The notes: generated by a model from the sequence alone, not told the origin. 13,067 bases of DNA from Ruminococcus sp. CAG:382 (GCA_000433115.1 FR892196.1:757-13823), one strand, 5' to 3'; shown: positions 1-6,552, numbered from the stretch's first letter. Made by a program: numbers and translations.

Positions 1-199
1 GACATAGGCCTGCGGTACGGGCGCCTGCGCTGCGGCGGTTGCGGCAGTCGTAAACGGATTTTGCCGTTTCGGCAGCGATATTTCGGTGCGGCTGCGGGGC
101 GGTGTGCTTGTCGTGCGTGTCGGGGAGAATCTTGGCGTGACACTGACGGGCGACTGCGTGCGCGTTTTTGACGGGGAATATGAATTCGGCAACGGTTAG
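1..199 (+). pseudogene. dapF: Diaminopimelate epimerase, 3' end, with in-frame TAG
   Basis: DapF interconverts LL- and meso-diaminopimelate for lysine and peptidoglycan synthesis in the cytosol. Only the C-terminal ~65 codons are present, read in the frame beginning at base 2 and ending with TAG at 197-199. The translation contains ACGTGACAAAVAAV, the family block with the second catalytic cysteine (codon 11-13), then a region resembling the normal DapF C-terminal fold and a natural-looking end (VFDGEYEFGNG). Directly before the block it reads T-stop-ACGTG: a TAG at 5-7 sits where the family has a variable residue of GETxACGTG, often Gln or Leu. The reading frame is intact on both sides, so this is a substitution (for example CAG or TTG to TAG), not a frameshift. 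Either the gene is inactivated, the base is a sequencing or assembly error, or the stop is suppressed. Identity is fairly certain; functional state is not. Confidence 0.8.
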
Positions 200-236
200 G
201 AGCCGTTCGCTTTTCATCATGTTTGCGCTTTTGCTA

Positions 237-265
237 TTGAAAAAAACAAAGTCGTGTGCTATACT
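237..265 (+). promoter_or_regulatory. Sigma-70-type promoter of the c-di-GMP signalling operon
   Basis: TTGAAA at 237-242 and TATACT at 260-265 are separated by exactly 17 bases, and TGC just before the -10 box makes it an extended -10. Transcription would start near 272, giving a leader of about 73 bases before the ATG at 345, which has CGAGGA at 334-339 as ribosome site. The rest of the 145-base gap after dapF is AT-rich. It contains only a weak 5-bp inverted repeat (AACGG/CCGTT, 191-207) that I would not call a terminator. Confidence 0.75.
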
Positions 266-344
266 TGATATAAAGAAAGTGTCGTATATCATATAAGTAT
301 AAGCGGGCATATTTTGCCATAAATTTTGATAAACGAGGATAATC

Positions 345-2726
345 ATGTCTGAAAATACTGCACTGTCGCCGGAAAAGGATACTATCCTGATTGCCGACGA
401 CTCCGAACTCAACAGGGAAATGCTTGTCGGGATCCTGGGTGATAATTATAACTATATACTGGTGGAGGACGGTGTCCAGGCGATCGAAAAGCTGAGCCTC
501 GGTATGGAGGTCAGCATCGTGCTGCTTGACGTCAATATGCCGAATATGGACGGCTTCGGTGTGCTGAAGGTCATGAACAACAGGCACTGGCTTGATGAGA
601 TTCCGGTTATCATCATTTCGGCAGACAATGATTCCGACTGTATCAGGACAGCGTATGAACTCGGAGCGAGCGATTATATAGCAAGACCGTTCAAAGCCAT
701 AGCGGTCAACCATCGCGTTCAGAATATGCTTGAACTTTATTCGCGTCAGAAACAGCTTGTCAGGATGATAGAGGAACAGGTTTTCGAACGAGAAAAGACA
801 AACAACCTGATGATCAATATTTTCAGCCATGCGATAGAATCCCGCAATCAGGAATCGGGCAGCCATACCATTCATGTGCAGATGATTACAAAGCTGCTTC
901 TGAACAAGCTTGTCATGAAAACCGGGAAATATAACCTCACAAAATCCGATATCGCACTGATTTCATCGCTTTCGGCGCTGCATGACCTCGGTAAGATAGA
1001 TATTTCGGAGACGGTTCTTAATAAGCCGGATAAGCTGTCGCCGGAAGAGTGGGAGATCATGAAGTCCCATACGATAACCGGCGACCGTATTCTTGACAGC
1101 GTTTCACCCATGAAGGATTCGGAAAAGCTCATGAGAGTCGCACACGAGATCGTGCGTTCGCATCACGAGCGTTGGGACGGCAGCGGTTATCCCGACGGGC
1201 TGGCAGGTGACGAGATACCGATCTCGGCGCAGGTTGTCGCGCTTGCGGACGTTTATGACGCGCTGACGAGCGAACGCTGTTACAAAAAGGCGGTGCCGCA
1301 CAAAACAGCTATACGTATGATCGCGGACGGCAAATGCGGTGCGTTCAACCCGATCCTTATCGAGTGTCTGCGTGATGCCGATGATGAGCTTTATTCCGAT
1401 CCGGAAAAATGTATCAGCGACTCGGAGAGAAGAAACGATGCGATTATGATGACCAACGAGGTCCTTGCCGGCAAATCACTGGTGATTGATGGGCTTTCGC
1501 AGCGTTTGGCTGAGGCTGAACGTATAAAAAAGAAATTCTTTGCCGATGAATGCAAGGGGATTGTGTTCGAATATTTTGCGAAGCTCAAAAAGGTCACATA
1601 TCGAAGCGAGTACGAGGGCGGTAAAATGAGGGAGTATTTTGCCGATGAGAAAAATATACGGCTTCTCGGAAAGACCGACAGCGGCGAGTTCGAAAACAGG
1701 CTTGCCGCCGCGACGCGGGAGGCGCCCGAGGTCGAGATGAAGGTGCTTGTTCAGGTACACGGTGATATGCGCTGGCACAGGCTTCACGCGCTTACGGTAT
1801 GGCCGACATACGGCGAAGGGTATGCTTATGTAATCGGGCACTTTGAGGACATACACGATTCTGTCGTGAAAAAGGGGCTTACCGCAGCAAACGATGCGGA
1901 ATTCACCGTTTCGACGTATGAAACGATTAAAAATCTGTTCGGCACGGTGAGGATCGTCGATCCCGTGACGACAGAGGTGGTCACGATCGATGAAAACGGC
2001 AACTTTGTCGAAACGGGAAAAAGATGCTATCAGCTCTGGGGCAGGGAAGAGTGCTGCGAAAACTGCTCATCGAAGAGGGCGCTTGAGGAGCGCGACTGGA
2101 TGAGCAAGCTCGAAGCCAGCGACAACGGCATTTTTGCGGTGCTTTCGCGCCACGTTGCGCTGAACGGTCGGGACCTTGTCATGGAAATCCTTTTCCCGAT
2201 GGATGAGAATCTCAGAGCGGCAAAGACAGCACTGCCGAGTAAGGCTAACTTTATGCTGATGAATTTTTACCGTGATTCACTGACACGGGCTTATTCACGT
2301 GTTTATCTTGAAGATTTCCTGCCGAATCTTCAGCATTCCGCCGCTGTTGCAATCGCGGACGTCGATAATTTCAAAAGTATTAATGATAAATACGGCCATC
2401 AGATCGGCGATATTGCGCTTAAAGCCGTTTCGAATGCAATGATGACGTGTCTGCGCAAGGAGGATGTTCTGATACGCTACGGCGGGGATGAATTTCTGCT
2501 TCTGTTCAAAAGTATCGAAGAGGATGAATTTGAAGATATGCTGAAGGCGCTTTCGGAAAGTGTCGCTTCCGCGGTACCTGACGGATATCCTGAAATAAAG
2601 CTCGGGATAAGCATCGGAGGCGCATATCATGTCTTTCCGCTTGCAAGAGCAATCTCGGTGGCGGACAGCGAAATGTATAAAAACAAACAAAACAGAGCTA
2701 TGAAGGGAAAGGAAAACGGAGACTGA
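345..2726 (+). CDS. Response regulator with HD-GYP, PAS-like and GGDEF domains
   Basis: This 793-residue cytosolic protein probably both breaks down and makes cyclic di-GMP. Residues ~10-135 are a receiver (REC) domain with the acidic pair D18/D19 and phosphoacceptor D62 (LLDVNMPNMDG). Residues ~155-350 are an HD-GYP phosphodiesterase with H174, the H213-D214 pair (LHDLGKID), H242 and HHERWDGSGYP at 273-283, so the metal ligands look complete. Residues ~390-510 resemble a PAS fold. Residues ~530-625 form a second PAS-like module with a cysteine cluster, C561-x8-C570-C571-x2-C574. Residues ~640-790 are a GGDEF diguanylate cyclase domain with GGDEF at 713-717 and an intact inhibitory I-site R704-K-E-D707. 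No membrane segment is visible. The HPt gene follows one base after the stop, suggesting phosphotransfer to this receiver. Domains are certain; the net enzymatic direction is unknown. Confidence 0.93.
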   Translation: MSENTALSPEKDTILIADDSELNREMLVGILGDNYNYILVEDGVQAIEKLSLGMEVSIVLLDVNMPNMDGFGVLKVMNNRHWLDEIPVIIISADNDSDCIRTAYELGASDYIARPFKAIAVNHRVQNMLELYSRQKQLVRMIEEQVFEREKTNNLMINIFSHAIESRNQESGSHTIHVQMITKLLLNKLVMKTGKYNLTKSDIALISSLSALHDLGKIDISETVLNKPDKLSPEEWEIMKSHTITGDRILDSVSPMKDSEKLMRVAHEIVRSHHERWDGSGYPDGLAGDEIPISAQVVALADVYDALTSERCYKKAVPHKTAIRMIADGKCGAFNPILIECLRDADDELYSDPEKCISDSERRNDAIMMTNEVLAGKSLVIDGLSQRLAEAERIKKKFFADECKGIVFEYFAKLKKVTYRSEYEGGKMREYFADEKNIRLLGKTDSGEFENRLAAATREAPEVEMKVLVQVHGDMRWHRLHALTVWPTYGEGYAYVIGHFEDIHDSVVKKGLTAANDAEFTVSTYETIKNLFGTVRIVDPVTTEVVTIDENGNFVETGKRCYQLWGREECCENCSSKRALEERDWMSKLEASDNGIFAVLSRHVALNGRDLVMEILFPMDENLRAAKTALPSKANFMLMNFYRDSLTRAYSRVYLEDFLPNLQHSAAVAIADVDNFKSINDKYGHQIGDIALKAVSNAMMTCLRKEDVLIRYGGDEFLLLFKSIEEDEFEDMLKALSESVASAVPDGYPEIKLGISIGGAYHVFPLARAISVADSEMYKNKQNRAMKGKENGD

Positions 2727-2727
2727 A

Positions 2728-3078
2728 ATGACGATTCGCGAATTTTACACCGTGATAGGCGGTAATTATGATGAAGTGCTCGGCAGATTGCAGCATGAGG
2801 AGCTTGTGCGCAGGTTTGTGAAACGGTTTCTGATTGACCGGACGCATGAAAATCTCGTTGCCGCACGGAATAACAACGATGTTGCTTCCGCATTCCGTGC
2901 CGCGCATACGCTCAAGGGCGTTGCAGCGTCTCTCGGCTTTGATGGCCTGACGACGACGGCGTCGGTGCTTGCAGAAAAGCTCAGACCGCAGACCGGCTTT
3001 CCGGATGATGAGTATTTTTCGGCTGTCGGCAGAGAGTATGACAGAGTGATTGCCGCTGCCGGACAGCTTGAGGACTGA
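2728..3078 (+). CDS. HPt domain phosphotransfer protein
   Basis: A 116-residue stand-alone histidine phosphotransfer protein. The motif AHTLKGVAASLG around residues 59-70 is the HPt signature, and H60 is the expected phosphorylated histidine. The remainder is predicted helical, as expected for the four-helix bundle, and there is no kinase or ATP-binding domain. The ATG lies one base after the stop of the REC/HD-GYP/GGDEF gene, with its ribosome site (GGAAAACGGAG) inside that gene, so the two are probably translationally coupled and made together. The likely role is to carry a phosphoryl group between a hybrid histidine kinase encoded elsewhere and D62 of the upstream receiver; that pairing is inferred from position only. 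Confidence 0.9.
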   Translation: MTIREFYTVIGGNYDEVLGRLQHEELVRRFVKRFLIDRTHENLVAARNNNDVASAFRAAHTLKGVAASLGFDGLTTTASVLAEKLRPQTGFPDDEYFSAVGREYDRVIAAAGQLED

Positions 3079-3087
3079 GGCGGGAAG

Positions 3088-4185
3088 GTGTGGGAAATGC
3101 GCGTCCCTCATAAATACAGGGAGCTTTTGAATGACGTAAAGACGGCTGTCGTTTCGGATGCGCCGCGTCGGCGTCTTTCGTTTTATGTCCTGAATCTTGC
3201 GCTGTCGTTGACATCGCTTATCATGACAATCGTCAATGCTTTCACAAGTGAATTTCTGCTTCTTGCTGTCACGCTCGCCTATGCGGTTTTATGTTTTATC
3301 AACTCGCTTTTGATTTCCCGTAACAGGGTCAATGAAAATGTGCTTTACTTCGTTCTTGCGGCAGAATCGCTGGCGCTTATGGTGTTCTTCTTTGTGAGCG
3401 GAGTGCCGAACGGCTTCAGCGCACTGTGGGCTTGTCTTATCCCGAGCTTTTCGCTCATCGTTCTCGGTGTGAAATACGGTATGTTTTTCTCTCTCACCGA
3501 GCTTGCGGCGATCATATTCCTTTTCTGGACTCCGGTCGGAAGATCGCTTTTGCTGTATTCGTACACGGATGAGTTCATGCTTCGTTTTCCGTTTCTCTAT
3601 TTTTCCATGTTCGTAATCGCGCTTCTTATTGAGCTGGTGTGAAAGGAAACGCAGAATCAGCTTGAAAGCGCGAGAGCACAGTATCTTTTTCTTTACCGTC
3701 ATGATGCCCTGACGGGGCTTTTCAACCGATACGGTATTGATGAATATATTCAGAACACGTTTGCCGGTGAAAGCGCCGGTAATGCGGCGGTCATCCTTTT
3801 CGACATCGACAATTTCAAACAGCTGAACGATGCATACGGGCATGAGTTCGGAGATACGGTGCTGAAAACGGTTGCAAACGTTCCGCTATCGTTTTTGTGC
3901 GAGCGTTGCCGCTGCTGTCGCTGGGGCGGTGAGGAATTTCTGGTGCTGATGCAATGCGGTCATGAACCGGGAGAGGTTGCGGAGCGCATCAGAACGGCTG
4001 TCGATAATACCGTTATCATGCACGGCGACGAGCAGGTCAGAGTCACCGTCAGCGTTGGTGTGTGTATTTCGGATGCCGTCACGGGTGAGACGGTGCATGA
4101 TGCAATCGACTGCGCCGACAGAGCGCTTTACAAATCGAAAACCGACGGAAAGAACCGTATTACCGTCTATTCGCTTGATGCATAA
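3088..4185 (+). pseudogene. Membrane GGDEF diguanylate cyclase split by in-frame TGA
   Basis: One continuous frame encodes a six-helix membrane sensor and a GGDEF domain, interrupted by TGA at 3640-3642. Residues 1-184 have hydrophobic segments at about 31-50, 54-76, 84-104, 110-130, 132-149 and 165-183. After the stop, the frame continues at once with a polar signalling helix (KETQNQLESARAQY), the canonical domain start DALTGLFNR, FDIDNF with the metal aspartate, and RWGGEEF (G280-F284, counting the stop as 185). The I-site position reads CERC rather than RxxD, so product inhibition is probably absent. Translation may begin at GTG 3088 or, as likely, at ATG 3097 behind GGGAAGG. It starts 9 bases after the HPt gene. 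A TGG or CGA to TGA change would explain the stop. As it stands, only the membrane part would be made unless the stop is read through or is an error. Confidence 0.85.
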
Positions 4186-4195
4186 GTAAATGAAA

Positions 4196-4225
4196 CGGCT
4201 CCGGAAAAATTCCGGAGCCGATTTT
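4196..4225 (+). terminator. Intrinsic terminator of the signalling operon
   Basis: A perfect 11-bp stem, CGGCTCCGGAA (4196-4206) with TTCCGGAGCCG (4210-4220), closed by AAA and followed by ATTTT. It starts 10 bases after the stop of the split GGDEF gene. On the minus strand the hairpin is followed by TTTCATTT, a weaker U-tract, so it may also stop transcripts from the convergent TetR gene. The remaining bases to 4278 hold only AT-rich sequence. Confidence 0.9.
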
Positions 4226-4278
4226 CGCGTCAGTTATGCTTTTTTCTTATTGCTTACAATTGAATTGTGCGATATTGT

Positions 4279-4860
4279 TTATTTCTTATTGTATTTTTCG
4301 AGATACCATCTTACAGACTGCTTCAGGACAGCCAGTTGTGATCTCAGATAATATTCGTCCTCAAACATGGCATAGTGCACACAGGCGCGGACGAAAATGA
4401 AGATGAGAGGGAGAATCACTTCGGCGGGTATCCCGATTTTCGGCTCAAGCTGTTTTGCATACGCGGAATAGCGCTTGTTTACTCCTTCGAAGAACTTCTT
4501 TCCCTGATCCATGAACTTCGGGTGAGTGAACACCTGATACATGAGTCTGTATTTCTTGCCGTGCTCATGCGCTGTCCAGTAGGGGATCTCATTGATGAAT
4601 CGCTCTATATCCTTCGGATCCTTGGGCGCTTTGCTCATGAAGTCGTTTTCCACCTTAGCCATGCAATATTCCGTTGACTGGAGGATGATATCGTCTACAT
4701 TTGCAAAATATGTATACAATGCGGCAGACGATACTCCGCTCGCCTTGCCGAGTGCCTTTATTCCCGTGCCCTGCAAGCCGTTATCGGCATAGCAGTTGAA
4801 GCACGCCTCCATTATCGTTTCTTTTTTGATCTGATAGGTGATTTCGTTACGAACTTTCAT
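4279..4860 (-). CDS. TetR/AcrR-family transcriptional regulator
   Basis: A 193-residue DNA-binding regulator. Residues ~10-58 form the TetR N-terminal three-helix domain, with the helix-turn-helix around 33-52 (IKALGKASGVSSAALYTYF) and the usual TYFANVDDII end that leads into helix 4. The C-terminal ~130 residues are the ligand-binding and dimerisation part, which is too divergent for me to name an inducer. The start ATG (4858-4860) has AAAGG about 10 bases upstream and a consensus promoter further up. It stands alone on the minus strand between the c-di-GMP operon and the purine operon, convergent with the first and divergent from the second. I see no adjacent efflux pump or enzyme that would give its target; autoregulation is plausible. 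The family call is firm; the function is unknown. Confidence 0.92.
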   Translation of the reverse strand: MKVRNEITYQIKKETIMEACFNCYADNGLQGTGIKALGKASGVSSAALYTYFANVDDIILQSTEYCMAKVENDFMSKAPKDPKDIERFINEIPYWTAHEHGKKYRLMYQVFTHPKFMDQGKKFFEGVNKRYSAYAKQLEPKIGIPAEVILPLIFIFVRACVHYAMFEDEYYLRSQLAVLKQSVRWYLEKYNKK

Positions 4861-4904
4861 GTCTTACCGTCCTTTTTAAAGTTATAAATCAATTAGTTGT
4901 TATC

Positions 4905-4933
4905 ATTGTATCATAATATTAATATACTGTCAA
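4905..4933 (-). promoter_or_regulatory. Promoter of the TetR-family gene
   Basis: Read on the minus strand, TTGACA (4928-4933) and TACAAT (4905-4910) are separated by exactly 17 bases, with TG one base before the -10 box. The spacer contains a 10-bp palindrome, ATATTAATAT (4916-4925), and the promoter is flanked by imperfect inverted arms at 4896-4905 and 4928-4937 (8 of 10 matching). Either could be an autoregulatory operator, but AT-rich DNA gives such palindromes easily. Confidence 0.75.
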
Positions 4934-5065
4934 CAACCTTTTCGGGAAAAATTCAAAAAAATGAAGACTTTTCTGCATAATTGATTGAAACGGAGCGAGG
5001 ATGGCAATGCGTAACGGGCAGAGAGGCGCGTATCGGATACACCGTCCGTCAAAAGCTCCACAAAG

Positions 5066-5101
5066 CGCGAAAGGCGATTTGGTTGTTTTGTGCCTTTCGC
5101 G
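5066..5101. repeat. Inverted repeat upstream of the purine promoter, possible operator
   Basis: Perfect 10-bp arms CGCGAAAGGC (5066-5075) and GCCTTTCGCG (5092-5101) surround a 16-base spacer and end 3 bases before the -35 box of the purine promoter. No T-tract follows on either strand, so it is not a standard terminator. Both arms contain CGAA in opposite orientation with 24 bases between the cores, similar in spacing and place to the paired PurBoxes of Bacillus subtilis PurR. The flanking bases do not fit the AT-rich PurBox consensus, so the regulator is uncertain. Confidence 0.5.
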
Positions 5102-5104
5102 GTC

Positions 5105-5133
5105 TTGACAGCGGAGTAAAAATGTGTTACAAT
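5105..5133 (+). promoter_or_regulatory. Promoter of the purine biosynthesis operon
   Basis: TTGACA (5105-5110) and TACAAT (5128-5133) lie exactly 17 bases apart, with TGT before the -10 box (extended -10). Expected transcription start is near 5140, which leaves a leader of about 180 bases before purE, just where the riboswitch and attenuator lie. The strength of this near-perfect promoter fits control by premature termination rather than weak initiation. Confidence 0.85.
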
Positions 5134-5155
5134 CAAAGCGTGGTAAACAACAAGC

Positions 5156-5247
5156 AATCCTTTGTGACTGACGGAAAAAGCAGAGTACTGCGTGGGAGCA
5201 GAGGATAATATAAAGAAAGGCTTTTCCTTTCTGCCGACCGTCTGGGC
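5156..5247 (+). ncRNA. ZTP/ZMP (pfl) riboswitch aptamer
   Basis: The leader contains, in order, the conserved elements of the ZTP riboswitch: P1 5' strand ATCCT (5157-5161), GTGACTGACGG (5164-5174), a P2 hairpin GCAG-AGTA-CTGC (5180-5191), GTGGGAGCA (5192-5200), P1 3' strand AGGAT (5202-5206), a variable linker with a 7-bp hairpin (5214-5232), and the 3' block CCGTCTGGGC (5238-5247). GACGG (5170-5174) pairs with CCGTC (5238-5242), replacing the GGCG/CGCC pairing I recall for the family with compensatory changes, which supports a real structure. The class senses AICAR nucleotides (ZMP/ZTP), which rise when 10-formyl-tetrahydrofolate is short, and usually turns genes on. Its position before a purine operon that includes the AICAR-consuming enzyme fits. 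I recognised it from motifs, not from a covariance search. Confidence 0.88.
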
Positions 5248-5287
5248 TCAGTTGAGTTTGAATACAAGGCTTGACTGCGCTCTTTTT
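5244..5287 (+). terminator. Intrinsic terminator acting as riboswitch expression platform
   Basis: GGGC (5244-5247) pairs with GCTC (5279-5282), one T/C mismatch follows, CAGTTGAG (5249-5256) pairs with CTTGACTG (5270-5277), and TTTG (5257-5260) pairs with CAAG (5265-5268) around an AATA loop with one bulged G. The stem runs into TTTTT (5283-5287). The base of the stem uses the last four bases of the conserved 3' aptamer block, so ligand-stabilised aptamer and terminator exclude each other: without ZTP the transcript should end before purE, with ZTP it should continue. Confidence 0.8.
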
Positions 5288-5318
5288 GTTTTATTTCTTT
5301 CCCGAAAGGAGATTTTTC

Positions 5319-5813
5319 ATGAAAAAAGTCGGAATCGTCATGGGCAGCGACAGCGATCTGCCCGTTGTCCGCAAGGCTGCGGACACACTGAATGACTTCG
5401 GTGTCCCCTTTGAGGTACACGTCTTTTCGGCGCATCGTACACCCGATGAAGCCCGAAATTTTGCGACATCCGCAAGAGATGCCGGCTTCGGCGTCATAAT
5501 CGCGGCTGCCGGAATGGCGGCACACCTTGCCGGTGCAATTGCGGCGGGGACAACACTGCCTGTCATCGGCATACCCATGAAATCAGGAAACCTGGGCGGC
5601 ATTGACGCTCTGCTTTCAACCGTACAGATGCCGTCCGGCATACCTGTTGCGACGGTTGCAATTGACGGAGCGACAAATGCCGCTTTACTGTCTGTTGAAA
5701 TACTTGCGGTGAGCGATGATACTCTTGCCGCAAAGCTTGACGCGAAGCGCAGGGCGGACGCTTCGAGGGTGCTTGAAAAGAACGCCGCCGTAGAACAAGA
5801 ATTCAATCACTGA
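5319..5813 (+). CDS. purE: N5-carboxyaminoimidazole ribonucleotide mutase, class I
   Basis: A 164-residue enzyme that converts N5-CAIR to 4-carboxy-AIR in de novo purine synthesis. Visible family motifs are MGSDSDLPVV (8-17), SAHRTPDEA with the catalytic histidine H39, AAGMAAHLAGAIAAGT and the GIPMKSG loop; length is typical of class I PurE. I chose ATG 5319 because it has AAAGGAG (5305-5311) 7 bases upstream and gives the usual MKKVGIVMGS start; upstream in-frame TTG codons would add 16 residues that overlap the terminator. It is the first gene of the operon, directly behind the ZTP riboswitch and attenuator. Class I PurE normally needs PurK to make N5-CAIR; purK is not in this window. Confidence 0.96.
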   Translation: MKKVGIVMGSDSDLPVVRKAADTLNDFGVPFEVHVFSAHRTPDEARNFATSARDAGFGVIIAAAGMAAHLAGAIAAGTTLPVIGIPMKSGNLGGIDALLSTVQMPSGIPVATVAIDGATNAALLSVEILAVSDDTLAAKLDAKRRADASRVLEKNAAVEQEFNH

Positions 5814-5831
5814 AAACCGGAGGAAACGAAA

Positions 5832-6539
5832 ATGGAAAAAAGAAATCAGCTCTATGAAGGCAAGGCAAAAAAGGTATTTGCGACCGATGACCCCGCGCTT
5901 GTCATTGTTTCGTACAAGGATGACGCGACCGCGCTTGACGGTCTGAAAAAGGGTACGATTGCGGGTAAGGGTGTTGTCAACAATAAAATGTCCGACTTTC
6001 TGTTCGCACTCCTTGAGAAAAACGGCATTCCGACTCATTTCGTTGAGGAGCTGAACGACCGCGAGGCGCTTGTCAGAAAGGTTTCCATCGTACCGCTTGA
6101 GGTCATCATCAGAAACATCTCCGCAGGTTCGTTCGCAAAACGCTACGGTGTTGAGGAAGGTATCGTATTCGCGGAGCCGACGATCGAATTCTCATACAAA
6201 AACGATGAACTTCATGACCCGCTTATAAACAGTTACCATGCACTCGCTCTCGGTCTCGCGACAAAAGATGAAATCGAAACGATAAAGAGCATGGCTTTCC
6301 GTGTCAACGATATTCTCAGAGAGTATTTCCTCAGACTCAATGTGAAACTTGTCGATTTCAAGCTCGAGTTCGGCAGACTGCCCGACGGCAGGATCGTGCT
6401 CGCAGACGAAATATCTCCCGATACCTGCCGCTTCTGGGATGCCGTGACCGGCGAAAAGCTGGACAAGGATCGTTTCCGCCGCGACATGGGCGGCGTTGAG
6501 GGCGCGTATCAGGAAATGATGAAGCGTGTTTTCGGTTGA
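5832..6539 (+). CDS. purC: SAICAR synthetase (phosphoribosylaminoimidazole-succinocarboxamide synthase)
   Basis: A 235-residue ATP-dependent ligase that joins aspartate to CAIR, the step after PurE. Visible landmarks are the ATP-binding start LYEGKAKKVF (8-17), SYKDDATA, the block SIVPLEVIIRNISAGSFAKRY, and DEISPDTCRFWD near the C-terminus, all as in bacterial PurC; the length is normal. The ATG lies 18 bases after purE with GGAGGA 7 bases upstream. Its end overlaps no gene, but the purF ribosome site follows within 10 bases, so the genes are tightly co-transcribed. Confidence 0.97.
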   Translation: MEKRNQLYEGKAKKVFATDDPALVIVSYKDDATALDGLKKGTIAGKGVVNNKMSDFLFALLEKNGIPTHFVEELNDREALVRKVSIVPLEVIIRNISAGSFAKRYGVEEGIVFAEPTIEFSYKNDELHDPLINSYHALALGLATKDEIETIKSMAFRVNDILREYFLRLNVKLVDFKLEFGRLPDGRIVLADEISPDTCRFWDAVTGEKLDKDRFRRDMGGVEGAYQEMMKRVFG

Positions 6540-6552
6540 TGTCGGAGGATAT

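Noticed and set aside
1..4185. Stop-codon reassignment (TAG or TGA as sense) to explain the two internal stops
   Set aside because: TGA ends many of the purine and signalling genes at natural positions, and the long intact genes contain no internal TAG or TGA. Two isolated mutations or errors fit better. Selenocysteine or pyrrolysine is not expected at these protein positions.
4243..4291. Direct repeat TTTCTTATTG at 4243-4252 and 4282-4291 near the end of the TetR gene
   Set aside because: Only 10 bp in AT-rich DNA, the second copy being coding sequence for the last residues; no sign of a mobile element or attachment site.
5029..5039. Short perfect palindrome GTATC-G-GATAC upstream of the purine promoter
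   Set aside because: Eleven bases, distant from the promoter elements and without a second copy nearby; likely chance.
4981..5208. A 75-codon plus-strand frame in the region before purE
   Set aside because: It spans the promoter, inverted repeat and riboswitch, has no ribosome site and no recognisable sequence; chance is the simplest explanation.
5296..5310. Small hairpin TCTTT/AAGGA that could hide the purE ribosome site
   Set aside because: Only 5 bp including a wobble pair; too weak to claim translational control.
5140..5318. Guanine-type purine riboswitch or ykkC/PRPP riboswitch in the pur leader
   Set aside because: The conserved TATA/CTACC core of the purine class and the GGTTCCG-type core of ykkC are absent, whereas the ZTP motifs are all present in order.
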